Of a stretch of DNA of 64,000 nucleotides, positions 1 to 7,977 are shown piece after piece. Under the pieces are notes generated by a model. That model worked only from the letters and a program-made list of their open reading frames with translations. It searched no databases and was not told the DNA's origin. Source of the stretch: Pseudoalteromonas marina (lineage in GTDB: Bacteria; Pseudomonadota; Gammaproteobacteria; Enterobacterales; Alteromonadaceae); contig NZ_AHCB03000007.1 of assembly GCF_000238335.3 (NCBI RefSeq), forward strand, positions 1 to 64,000, in the 5' to 3' direction. The position numbers and the translations under genes are program-made. Within the stretch, counting starts at the first letter, position 1. Each line of letters opens with the position of its first letter.

Positions 1-62
1 GTTTAAATTTTATAAAAATCTAAACTTAAGTTTAAATTTTATAAAAATCTAAACTTAAGTTT
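1..62 (-). repeat. Two tandem 29-bp hairpin-forming repeats in the presumed rRNA leader
   Basis: Positions 1-29 and 30-58 are identical 29-base units, and a third copy starts with four matching bases (59-62). Each unit is an imperfect inverted repeat, GTTTA...TAAAC flanking complementary A/T tracts, so the transcript could fold into two successive A/U-rich hairpins. The repeat lies just downstream of the minus-strand promoter at 125-160, so it would be part of the leader RNA. The window edge prevents counting further copies. Confidence 0.75.
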
Positions 63-124
63 TACTCGACTCACTAAGTGGTTTGCTTGCCTCGCTAAGC
101 GTTGCCTGCTCTGCCGTCTCAGTG

Positions 125-160
125 GGGTCGCATTATAGGGAGCCGCGAATTTAACGCAAG
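125..160 (-). promoter_or_regulatory. rRNA-operon-type promoter (P1-like), reading left
   Basis: Read on the minus strand there is a -35 TTGCGT (154-159), a 16-base spacer and a perfect -10 TATAAT (132-137), followed by a GC-rich discriminator GCGACCCCAC. An A/T-rich UP-like stretch lies upstream at about 162-190. A near-perfect -10 next to a GC-rich discriminator is the usual build of stringently controlled rRNA promoters in gammaproteobacteria. The inference is that a 16S rRNA gene lies to the left, outside the window; no rRNA sequence itself is visible. Confidence 0.7.
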
Positions 161-298
161 CCTTTTTTAACTAAAAAAGTGATTTAAATTACACCCCAAG
201 CAAGCGCACACCCTAAACACAAGTTACTCACAAAACCCTGTGTATAACTTTACTTTTTAAGCTGATTTTCTCTGCTTTAACATCTAAGAGTCATCAAT

Positions 299-329
299 AA
301 AAAAGCACCTTTAATAAAGGTGCTTTTAT
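299..329 (-). terminator. Intrinsic terminator of cnoX
   Basis: A near-perfect inverted repeat (301-313 with 315-327, AAAAGCACCTTTA and its complement) is followed on the minus strand by a T-rich tract. It lies 23 bases past the cnoX stop and separates cnoX from the rRNA-type promoter. Confidence 0.85.
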
Positions 330-351
330 TTAGCCGACCTATAATCAGCTT

Positions 352-1224
352 TTAATATAAAATACTGTATAGCTTTCTACGGTATTTAGCTGCGAGCGCA
401 TCGCCATCTGGTAGAGAAGCTATTATAGCTAAAAAGCTTGGTTTAGCTTCGTTATAGTTAAGGTCCTTTTGTAGTACTTTGAATAGCACTTCTAAAGCCT
501 CTTCTTTTCTTCCTGCTTCGTTTAATAAAGCACTGAGCTCTTCTTTAAGTTCTAAATCGTTCGGATACTTATCTACTTGCTGTTGCTTTTGTTGTATCTC
601 TGGAGAATCTTTTGCATCTAAAGCAGCTTCGCATTTTGCTTTGATGTTATTGAAGTACGCATCTTGATCTTGCGAATCAATCGTTTCTATCAATGCCTGA
701 GCTTCATCTAATTTGTGAATTTGAATACAAATATCAGCAAGCACTAATTTAATACGTACATTAGTATTATCTATTTCGTATGCTTGCTTTGCATAATTAA
801 ACGCTGCATTGAGGTCTGACTTAAGTAGAGCCTGCTTAGCTTGTTCTAATAGCAAATCCTGTTGAGCAGGTAAGTGCTTAGATAGAGCTTCCCGTATTTG
901 TGCCTCAGTTTGAGTACCTGCAAGCAAATCGACAGGGGCAGAGTCTTTTAATAGCACAAGCGTAGGCAGCGTTTGTAAGCCAACCTGTTGTGCTAATTGT
1001 GAAGCTAGTGCTTGCTCTGCATCACAATCTAAATTTGCTATTACTATATGGCTTGTATATTCAGCTGCTATTTTATCTAAAATTGCAGCCTGCCCAATAC
1101 AATCAGGACTTTGAGGTGAGAAAAAGTTAAGTAATACTAATTTTTGTTGTGATGTTTCCCCAAGGACCTGCTGAAGGTTTTGTGCATTAATACTTACTAT
1201 ATTACTCATTGAATTGATTGCCAT
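352..1224 (-). CDS. cnoX: CnoX/YbbN: thioredoxin-fold, TPR-containing chaperedoxin
   Basis: A 290-residue protein with an N-terminal thioredoxin fold (about 10-115) and TPR-like helices to the C-terminus. It closely resembles E. coli YbbN/CnoX throughout, including the DQDAYF, PEIQQ and KYRRKLYSILY segments. The thioredoxin CXXC is replaced by SPDC, so only the second cysteine remains; E. coli CnoX likewise has an SXXC site. In E. coli it is a holdase that protects proteins from overoxidation and passes them to GroEL and DnaK. A second ATG at 1209 fits the E. coli N-terminus (MS..NIV.IN) and may be the true start; neither start has a clear ribosome site. The amidohydrolase gene runs the other way from it. 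Confidence 0.9.
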   Translation of the reverse strand: MAINSMSNIVSINAQNLQQVLGETSQQKLVLLNFFSPQSPDCIGQAAILDKIAAEYTSHIVIANLDCDAEQALASQLAQQVGLQTLPTLVLLKDSAPVDLLAGTQTEAQIREALSKHLPAQQDLLLEQAKQALLKSDLNAAFNYAKQAYEIDNTNVRIKLVLADICIQIHKLDEAQALIETIDSQDQDAYFNNIKAKCEAALDAKDSPEIQQKQQQVDKYPNDLELKEELSALLNEAGRKEEALEVLFKVLQKDLNYNEAKPSFLAIIASLPDGDALAAKYRRKLYSILY

Positions 1225-1321
1225 ACTTATCTATTTAGGGTTTTATATGGTGATTAACATAATAAATACAAGTCGTATAACTAAATCACTCGGCATACAT
1301 TACCAATTAATGAGGCAAATC

Positions 1322-2635
1322 ATGAAACTATCTTATCTTAGCGCTGCATTTTTATTTGCAGCTCCGCTTTTGCAAGCCAAAGGACTTGACCTAGACCTAA
1401 ACAAAACAATGCCTAGTATTGAAAAGTTTTACCTCGATTTACATCAATCGCCAGAACTTTCATACAGCGAAAAAAAGACAGGTAAAAAAATAGCTAGCAA
1501 GCTTAATATGCTTGGATTCGAGGTTACAGATAATGTAGGTGGGTATGGTGTTGTTGGTATTTTTAAAAATGGCAATGGCCCAACAGTTATGATACGCACA
1601 GATACGGACGGCTTACCTATTACCGAGCAAACAGGTAAACCCTACGCTTCAACTGTAAAAGTTGTTGACGAGCATGGTGCAAAAGTTGGTGTTATGCATG
1701 GCTGTGGCCATGATATTCATATGAGCTCATTTATAGGCACTGCTGAGCAACTCATTACTCATAAAAATAAATGGAAAGGGACATTAATGATGGTTGCACA
1801 ACCTGCAGAAGAGGTTGGAGGTGGAGCTAAAGCGATGCTAAATGAGGGTTTATTTAGTAAATACGCAAAGCCCGACCATGTTATTGCATTGCATGTTAGT
1901 GCCAGTGTACCTGCGGGTAAAGTAACTATGAAAAATGAATATACCATGGCAAGTGTGGATTCTGTTGATATTAATATAAAAGGTAAAGGCGGCCATGGCG
2001 CGTACCCTCATACCACTATTGACCCGGTAGTTATTGCTGCGCGCACAGTACTTGCTTTACAAACGATTACAAGTCGCGAACTTTCACCTTTAGAACCATC
2101 TGTTATAACAGTCGGTTCTATACATGGCGGCTCTAAACATAATGTTATTTCTGATGAAGTGAAACTGCAACTTACACTGCGTAGTTACAACCCAGATGTA
2201 CGCAATGCACAAATTGCTGCAATAAAACGCATAACCGCAGGTATTGCGCAAAGCGCAGGGCTAGATGAAAGCGATTACCCTGCTGTTATAGTCCATGAGG
2301 ATGAATCAATTCCATCTACTTATAATAATCCTTCGCAGACTAATATAGTGCGAAGTGCTATTAAAAATGCGATAGGCGACACAAACGTACTTGAAACCCA
2401 AGCCGTAATGGCAGGTGAAGACTTTGGTCTTTATGGCCGTACCGACGAAAATATCCCAATTACATTATTTTGGTTAGGCGGAGTTAACCAACAACAATAT
2501 GCAAAAGCGATGAAAAATAACGAAACACTTCCTTCATTGCACTCAAGTAAATTTGCACCAGATTACAAAGTAGCTTTACCTACTGGTATAAAAGCCATGA
2601 GTAATGCGGCAGTTGCATTATTTAATACAAAATAA
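1322..2635 (+). CDS. Exported M20-family amidohydrolase (hippurate hydrolase/aminoacylase-like)
   Basis: 437 residues from the ATG at 1322, which has GAGG seven bases upstream; the frame is open further left, but the N-terminus from here is a signal peptide (basic MKLS, hydrophobic core, cut near LLQAKG). M20D metal-binding motifs are present: HGCGHDIH, QPAEEVGGGA, ALHVSASVPAG and GEDFG. The family hydrolyses N-acyl amino acids or small amides with a metal centre coordinated through Cys and His. An exported form suggests peptide or acyl-amino-acid scavenging in the periplasm. It is a paralogue of the gene at 61787-63076. Substrate is unknown. It converges on topB over a shared hairpin. Confidence 0.88.
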   Translation: MKLSYLSAAFLFAAPLLQAKGLDLDLNKTMPSIEKFYLDLHQSPELSYSEKKTGKKIASKLNMLGFEVTDNVGGYGVVGIFKNGNGPTVMIRTDTDGLPITEQTGKPYASTVKVVDEHGAKVGVMHGCGHDIHMSSFIGTAEQLITHKNKWKGTLMMVAQPAEEVGGGAKAMLNEGLFSKYAKPDHVIALHVSASVPAGKVTMKNEYTMASVDSVDINIKGKGGHGAYPHTTIDPVVIAARTVLALQTITSRELSPLEPSVITVGSIHGGSKHNVISDEVKLQLTLRSYNPDVRNAQIAAIKRITAGIAQSAGLDESDYPAVIVHEDESIPSTYNNPSQTNIVRSAIKNAIGDTNVLETQAVMAGEDFGLYGRTDENIPITLFWLGGVNQQQYAKAMKNNETLPSLHSSKFAPDYKVALPTGIKAMSNAAVALFNTK

Positions 2636-2644
2636 ATCCCGCTT

Positions 2645-2683
2645 AAGAGCTCAGCCATTAAACTGTTGTTGAGCTCTTTTTAT
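2645..2683 (+). terminator. Terminator between amidohydrolase and topB
   Basis: Perfect stem AAGAGCTCA (2645-2653) with TGAGCTCTT (2670-2678), followed on the plus strand by a run of T. The topB stop codon falls in the loop. Confidence 0.7.
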
Positions 2684-4598
2684 AACTAGATTTTTTAAAT
2701 GGTGCTTTTTTACTGCGCTTGGCAAAACGATTTTTAGGCGGTGTTTGGGGCAGTTTTGAAAATACATGGCTATCGCAATTAGCTGCTTGCATTACAAAGC
2801 CTTCAAGCTCCACCAGCAGCGGTTGTAAAAATTGTTGGTAGCTCATTGCTTGTTGAGCAATACTGCCTAAACTCGCCTCCCACTTTGCTGTTAAGTCAGG
2901 ACTTGCTAAACCTTCAGGCAAAACACTAATTAATGCAAGGCCTGTTTCGGTGGCTTTGATTGTTTTGCCTTCACGCTTTAAAAAGCGCCGTTTAAATAAC
3001 AACTCTATAATGCCTGCACGAGTAGCCTCTGTACCTAAACCATCAGTATCTTTTAATATTTTTTTGATATGTGGATCTTTTACATAACGGCTAATCCCCG
3101 TCATAGCACCTAGTAAAGTTGCATCAGTAAAATGAGCGGGAGGTGAAGTAAGCTTTTCTACTACATCACCTTGTGTACATACCAGGTCCATCCCTTTTTC
3201 AAGGTAAGGTAAAGTAGCCTCTTCTTTTAATTCTGATTTACCCATTAATACCTTAAACCCCAAACTGACTTCTTGTTTAGCGTTGGCTTTAAATAACCCA
3301 CCAACAATTGTCACCTCTGCTTTAGTTTCGTTATAAATATAGTCTGGGTAAAACTGGATCAAATAGTGCCTACAAATAAGCCGATACACTTTTGCTTCAT
3401 CCTTGGCTAAACTAGCTGACTTTAATTGCTTTGCCGTAGGTACTATAGCGTGATGCGCAGCTACTTTTGAGTCATTAAAGCACTTACTGCGCTGCTTAGT
3501 ATTTGCACCATTTACTAACTCCACTTTTTGACCGTCATTAGTTGCAACTGCTTTTAAAATTGAAGGTGCATCTAAATGATGTTCCTTAGGCAAATATCGA
3601 TTATCTGAGCGAGGATAAGTAATTAATTTATGGCGTTCATAAAGTGTTTGGCAAATATCAAGCACCTGTTGGGCAGCCATACCAAATGCCTTTGCTGCAT
3701 CTATTTGCAGTGCTGATAGATTATAAGGTAGAGGTGCACTTTGCTTTTTTTGTTTTTGTTCAAGCGATGTCACCTCTCCTGTTTGATTAGTGATACGCGA
3801 AGCCACGTTTTCGGCCAATGCTTTATTTAGCACTCGCCCCTCTTCATCTTGATAAGGTTCGCAAGCTTTACTCGGTACCCACTTTGCTTTAAATACCTGC
3901 TTCTCAGGAGTAACTAAACTAGCTAGCACCTCATAAAATGGTTTTGATATAAAATTAGCTATTTCTGTGTCACGATTTACCACTAAGCCCAAAATTGGCG
4001 TTTGTACGCGCCCAACTGAGAGTACATTACCAAACCCTGCTTTTTGTCCCGCTAAAGTATAAGCCCGAGTGAGGTTCATACCAAAAAGCCAATCAGCTCG
4101 TGAACGTGCAAGTGCTGATACACTTAGTGGAATAAATTCCCGATTAGAGTGCATACTACTAAGCGCTTTTTTAACTGCAGCTAAGTTTAAATCGCTTATA
4201 AGTAGACGCTGAATACCTTGCTTTTTAGCTTTGCTTATTTTGGCTTGTTCTATCACCTCATCTACAAGTAACTGCCCTTCACGGTCGGGATCGCCAGCAT
4301 GAACTAACGTTGATGCCTGTTTGATTAGCTTTTTTAAAATAGTTAATTGCTTACGAGTTTTAGGTTTAGCCTTTAACCGCCATTGCTCAGGTACTATAGG
4401 GAGATGTTCTAATTGCCATTTTTTATAGCGTTCATCGTAATCATCAGGTTCAGCTTGTTCTAACAAATGGCCAATACACCACGAAACACAATCACCATTG
4501 GCGACTTCAATGTAACCGTCGTATTTTTTATGTGGTTTTGGGAGCGCATCTGCAATTGCACGTCCAAGTGATGGTTTTTCTGCGATGTAGAGTTTCAT
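2658..4598 (-). CDS. topB: DNA topoisomerase III
   Basis: 646 residues (E. coli TopB is 653). It is a type IA topoisomerase that decatenates replication and recombination intermediates by passing single strands. The TOPRIM domain starts at MKLYIAEKPS and carries the acidic DPDREG motif at 103-108. The active-site tyrosine is Tyr328 in LITYPRSD, the same number as in E. coli. The GTEATRAGII segment is also typical. The C-terminus is a short basic tail (KNRFAKRSKKAPFKK) without zinc fingers. It stands alone, 160 bases downstream of pomB. Confidence 0.96.
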   Translation of the reverse strand: MKLYIAEKPSLGRAIADALPKPHKKYDGYIEVANGDCVSWCIGHLLEQAEPDDYDERYKKWQLEHLPIVPEQWRLKAKPKTRKQLTILKKLIKQASTLVHAGDPDREGQLLVDEVIEQAKISKAKKQGIQRLLISDLNLAAVKKALSSMHSNREFIPLSVSALARSRADWLFGMNLTRAYTLAGQKAGFGNVLSVGRVQTPILGLVVNRDTEIANFISKPFYEVLASLVTPEKQVFKAKWVPSKACEPYQDEEGRVLNKALAENVASRITNQTGEVTSLEQKQKKQSAPLPYNLSALQIDAAKAFGMAAQQVLDICQTLYERHKLITYPRSDNRYLPKEHHLDAPSILKAVATNDGQKVELVNGANTKQRSKCFNDSKVAAHHAIVPTAKQLKSASLAKDEAKVYRLICRHYLIQFYPDYIYNETKAEVTIVGGLFKANAKQEVSLGFKVLMGKSELKEEATLPYLEKGMDLVCTQGDVVEKLTSPPAHFTDATLLGAMTGISRYVKDPHIKKILKDTDGLGTEATRAGIIELLFKRRFLKREGKTIKATETGLALISVLPEGLASPDLTAKWEASLGSIAQQAMSYQQFLQPLLVELEGFVMQAANCDSHVFSKLPQTPPKNRFAKRSKKAPFKKSSYKKSSTTV

Positions 4599-4716
4599 GC
4601 GCTGGCCTACAACTGGTTATATGAACAGTAGTTTAGCATAACTATTTTAAAGAGGGAGAGTTTTTGATTTATTGTCAGGTTCAATAAATAGATAGTGGTT
4701 ATAATTTGTAAAACTC

Positions 4717-4746
4717 AAAGCTGGGCTACTAATTAAGCCCAGCTTT
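4717..4746 (-). terminator. Terminator after pomB
   Basis: Perfect 11-bp stem AAAGCTGGGCT (4717-4727) with AGCCCAGCTTT (4736-4746) and an 8-base loop, 12 bases past the pomB stop. A modest T-rich tract follows on the minus strand. Confidence 0.75.
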
Positions 4747-4758
4747 ATAATTTGAGAA

Positions 4759-5679
4759 TTATCTCACATCAATAGGGTCAGACTCTTTTGCCTTACCTTG
4801 TAATATAGATATTTCAACTCGGCGATTCCGGCGTCGGTCTTCATTTGTCTCGTTAGGCACAAGCGGCCGAGTTTCAGCTCGCCCTACAACCATCATTCGT
4901 GTTTTATCAAACCCTTGAACTGTTTGCAATTCGCTAGCAACAGCCACTGCACGCTTAGACGACAAATCCCAGTTATTTACGTATAACTCATTTGATACCT
5001 GAAAATCATCTGTATGCCCTGATACTGTAATTTCACCTGGTACGTCTTTTAAAAGTTCGCCAATGTCTTGAATAATCGGTTTAAACTTAGGTTGTAAAAA
5101 AGCACTGCCCGAAGGAAACGAGCCATTTTCTCTAATACGAATAATAATTTGCTGACCTAATGATTCAAGTTCTATTGCACCATCTATTATTTGCCTTTCT
5201 AACTGCTGCGCTATTTTTTTAACCAGCTCATTTGTTTGCTCTTGATCTGCAGCGGATATTGCTTGTTCTGATGACTGCTCTTGTGAGGTACTTCTAGATT
5301 CACCGCCACGTTTATCGCCTCGCTGTTCTTGCCTGCCGCCCGCTGAACTTTCATCACCAGCCTGAAACTCTAGCATTTGCTGGGTCATTTCAACGGTTTG
5401 CTGTTGAATAGTTTCAATGGGTGTAGGCTCTGGCTTACCTGGAGTAAATTCCATAGCGATAACCGATGTCCCTTTTGGGATATCTTTAACTTCAATTTTA
5501 TTTTGCACACCAAAAGCAAACTTCATAGAACCTGCAATTTGTTTAAATTTAAGTACATCCATTTCTGAGAATGCCAATAAGAGTACAAAAAAGCACATCA
5601 ATAGCGACATTAAATCAGCAAATGTACCCATCCAAGCAGGCAAACCGGGGGGTGGGCATTTGCACTCTTCATCAGACAT
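4759..5679 (-). CDS. pomB: Sodium-driven flagellar stator subunit PomB (MotB family)
   Basis: 306 residues. After a short cytoplasmic tail with CPPPGLPAWMGTF, a single transmembrane helix (about 17-38) contains Asp22, matching the ion-carrying aspartate of MotB/PomB. The long linker is rich in Q, S, E and G (about 85-145). The OmpA/MotB peptidoglycan-binding domain (about 175-295) includes SGHTDDF and RRNRRVEI. Sequence around the membrane helix and the VKDIPKGTS region matches Vibrio PomB, which supports sodium rather than proton coupling. It begins two bases after the pomA stop, so the two are translationally linked. No other flagellar genes are in the window. Confidence 0.95.
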   Translation of the reverse strand: MSDEECKCPPPGLPAWMGTFADLMSLLMCFFVLLLAFSEMDVLKFKQIAGSMKFAFGVQNKIEVKDIPKGTSVIAMEFTPGKPEPTPIETIQQQTVEMTQQMLEFQAGDESSAGGRQEQRGDKRGGESRSTSQEQSSEQAISAADQEQTNELVKKIAQQLERQIIDGAIELESLGQQIIIRIRENGSFPSGSAFLQPKFKPIIQDIGELLKDVPGEITVSGHTDDFQVSNELYVNNWDLSSKRAVAVASELQTVQGFDKTRMMVVGRAETRPLVPNETNEDRRRNRRVEISILQGKAKESDPIDVR

Positions 5680-5681
5680 GG

Positions 5682-6449
5682 TTACTCCTCGGTATCAACT
5701 TTACGCTTAGACTCAGCCAAGTAGTTTTTCAAAATACCTTCAATAACTTTGGGGTTTTGACCATCTTGAATTCCTAAAATAGCATCGAGAATCAAACGCT
5801 GATTCATCGCTTCTTCGTCTTTACGCAGCTCAAGTTTTACCTGAATAGGAATTGCTACTACATTCGCCAAAAATGCACCATACAGAGTGGTCAATAGTGC
5901 CACGGCCATTGCAGGTCCGATAGCTTTGGGGTCGTCCATGTTTGATAACATGGCAACGAGGCCTATCAATGTACCAATCATTCCCATTGCGGGAGCTATG
6001 TCGGCAAGTGCTTTAAATAAGCCAGCACCTAGTTCATGACGGGTGGTGGTTAGGGAAATATCTTTTTGAAGTGTAGCGCGCACAACATCTGCGTCATGAC
6101 CGTCAACAAGCATGTCAACGCCTTTACGCATAAATGGGTTTGGGATTTCAGCTTCTTCGAGTGCTAAAAAGCCACCTTTACGGGCAGAATCCGCAAGCTC
6201 TACTGCTTTTTCTATTAACTCTTCTGGCGACTCAATTTTAAACATGAATGCCTTACCAACCACCTTACCTATCCCTAAAAACTGAGACATAGTGAAGTTT
6301 GATAAAACAATAAACAGCGAGCCACCAAATACAATTACACTTGAAGGCGCATCGGCAAACATGCCCATTTCACCGCTACTACTCATAAACATAGACATGA
6401 CAATTAAGCCTATTGCGCCTAGGATCCCTATTATGGTTGCTAAATCCAC
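5682..6449 (-). CDS. pomA: Sodium-driven flagellar stator subunit PomA (MotA family)
   Basis: 255 residues, the length of Vibrio PomA. Four membrane helices are visible: about 5-20, 35-52, 150-172 and 182-202. The cytoplasmic loop contains the conserved ARKGGFLALEE and DGHDADVVRA segments. The block PAMGMIGTLIGLVAMLSNMD carries the conserved prolines of helix 3. PomA and PomB form the membrane stator that turns the rotor using sodium influx. Upstream lie 294 bases shared with the divergent xseB gene. A GGAGG-type ribosome site (TCTGGAGGAAAT on the minus strand) lies just before the start. Confidence 0.95.
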   Translation of the reverse strand: MDLATIIGILGAIGLIVMSMFMSSSGEMGMFADAPSSVIVFGGSLFIVLSNFTMSQFLGIGKVVGKAFMFKIESPEELIEKAVELADSARKGGFLALEEAEIPNPFMRKGVDMLVDGHDADVVRATLQKDISLTTTRHELGAGLFKALADIAPAMGMIGTLIGLVAMLSNMDDPKAIGPAMAVALLTTLYGAFLANVVAIPIQVKLELRKDEEAMNQRLILDAILGIQDGQNPKVIEGILKNYLAESKRKVDTEE

Positions 6450-6743
6450 ATTTCCTCCAGAGATTTCATGTTTAAATGCCTTATCATAAACTTTTTATTA
6501 TTAACTGCTTATCGGCAACATACTGAATTGCTTAAGTCATTTTTGTAAATAAACATAAAAGTTATATTTATTATTTTATATCAAGTTAGGCGCACTGCCT
6601 AATTATCGAGTTTTCCTGACTAATAACACTGATTAACACGCGATTAATCGTGCTAAATGTAAAAAACTCATATCATCCTTTGACCTAGTTTAGCATTCCC
6701 CCTAAAATTGGCTCCTAAATTTATCATGTAAGCTGAAATAAAG
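6450..6743. other. Divergent intergenic region between pomA and xseB
   Basis: This 294-base A/T-rich stretch must hold the promoters of both pomAB and xseB-ispA-dxs. I see no convincing sigma-28 (TAAA-N15-GCCGATAA) or strong sigma-70 match and no further gene. Confidence 0.5.
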
Positions 6744-6986
6744 ATGGCGACTAAAAAACCTGAAAACTTAAGTTTCGAAAAAGCACTAGAAGAATTATCA
6801 ACAATTGTTAGTGAAATGGAACAAGGTGATTTATCGCTTGAACAATCATTAAAGCAGTTCGAGCGTGGTATTGCACTCGCTGGTGCGTCATCTGAAAAAC
6901 TACAGCAAGCAGAACAAAAAGTTTCTATTTTAATGGGCAATAGCGAAAAGTCAGCACTTACAAACTTTAATAATGATATGGAATAG
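6744..6986 (+). CDS. xseB: Exodeoxyribonuclease VII small subunit
   Basis: 80 residues, the normal size for XseB. The conserved helical core LSFEKALEELSTIV, MEQGDLSLEQSLKQFERG and the KLQQAEQKV segment are all present. XseB subunits assemble around XseA to form the single-strand exonuclease. xseA is not in the window. It is the first gene of the xseB-ispA-dxs unit, a standard gammaproteobacterial arrangement, and its stop is two bases before the ispA start. Confidence 0.95.
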   Translation: MATKKPENLSFEKALEELSTIVSEMEQGDLSLEQSLKQFERGIALAGASSEKLQQAEQKVSILMGNSEKSALTNFNNDME

Positions 6987-6988
6987 TT

Positions 6989-7876
6989 GTGAGCATAAAA
7001 GACTATATTGAACGTGCTCAAATAGATGTAGCTACTACACTCAATAGCTACTTTGAACAACCGCTCGATAGCGATAAAACAATAAAAGAAGCCACTCATT
7101 ACAGCTTATTTAATGGTGGAAAAAGGCTGCGCCCTTTTTTGGTGTACGCTGTTGGTGAAATGCTAGGCGCTAAAAAAAGTGACTTAGACGTTTTGGCTGC
7201 AGCCATAGAATGCATTCATAGTTATTCATTAGTACATGACGACCTACCAGCTATGGATGATGACGATTTACGCCGCGGCTACCCCACTTGCCATATTGTG
7301 TATGGCGAAGCGCAAGCCATTTTAGCGGGTGATGCATTACAAACTCTCGCCTTTGAACTTATAGCCACACATAACTTTAATTGCTCAGCGCAATCACAAG
7401 TAAAAATGATTGCTGCACTTGCACATGCATCAGGTATTGAAGGGATGGTGGCAGGACAAGGTTTAGACATTGCCGCAACTGACAAAGCTGTTTCTGTACA
7501 AGAGCTTGAGCGCATCCATAAGTTAAAAACCGGTGCACTAATTAACTGTGCTATAACACTAGGTGCACTGTGCAGTGAAAAAGCAGATGAACAAACTTTA
7601 GAAAACTTGAGCGTTTTTGGGTATGCTATAGGGCTGGCATTTCAAGTACACGACGATATTTTAGACGTGGAAGGTGACACCTTTATACTAGGTAAACCAC
7701 AAGGCTCAGATATAGAAGCGAATAAAGCGACATACCCGGCGTTATTAGGTATGCTAGGCGCTAAAGAAAAGGCGCAAAATTTAATAACACAAGCCCACGA
7801 AGCGTTAGCACTTATTGATGCAGATACTACGCTTCTTGCGTCGCTGGCAAATTACCTTATTGAACGTGACCACTAG
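6989..7876 (+). CDS. ispA: (2E,6E)-farnesyl diphosphate synthase
   Basis: 295 residues starting at a GTG two bases after xseB, so probably translationally coupled. It has both aspartate-rich motifs of trans-prenyltransferases: DDLPAMDDDDLRRG (first) and DDILDVEGD (second), plus the GGKRLRP diphosphate-binding motif near residue 45. It condenses isopentenyl diphosphate with dimethylallyl and geranyl diphosphate to farnesyl diphosphate for quinones and undecaprenyl lipids. It sits upstream of dxs, which begins the same pathway. Confidence 0.95.
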   Translation: MSIKDYIERAQIDVATTLNSYFEQPLDSDKTIKEATHYSLFNGGKRLRPFLVYAVGEMLGAKKSDLDVLAAAIECIHSYSLVHDDLPAMDDDDLRRGYPTCHIVYGEAQAILAGDALQTLAFELIATHNFNCSAQSQVKMIAALAHASGIEGMVAGQGLDIAATDKAVSVQELERIHKLKTGALINCAITLGALCSEKADEQTLENLSVFGYAIGLAFQVHDDILDVEGDTFILGKPQGSDIEANKATYPALLGMLGAKEKAQNLITQAHEALALIDADTTLLASLANYLIERDH

Positions 7877-7977
7877 TCACAGTTTAAGCGTATTGCAAAT
7901 AGCACTGACATTATTACTTAACATTCGTTGTTCACTCCCATTTGAAAGCGAATGTGATCGAAGGATATAAAAAAGCC

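Noticed and set aside
1..58. Possible CRISPR repeats
   Set aside because: Two head-to-tail 29-base copies without spacers and no cas genes; a tandem repeat in a leader fits better.
5377..5777. Open frames on the plus strand across pomB and pomA
   Set aside because: They are antisense to strongly recognised stator genes, with no ribosome sites or family resemblance.
6668..7099. Minus-strand frame across xseB and the start of ispA
   Set aside because: It covers two clear genes on the other strand and has atypical, Ser/Phe/Cys-rich composition.
7942..7977. TTG start 12 codons upstream for dxs
   Set aside because: The ATG at 7978 aligns with known Dxs N-termini and gives the family length of 620.
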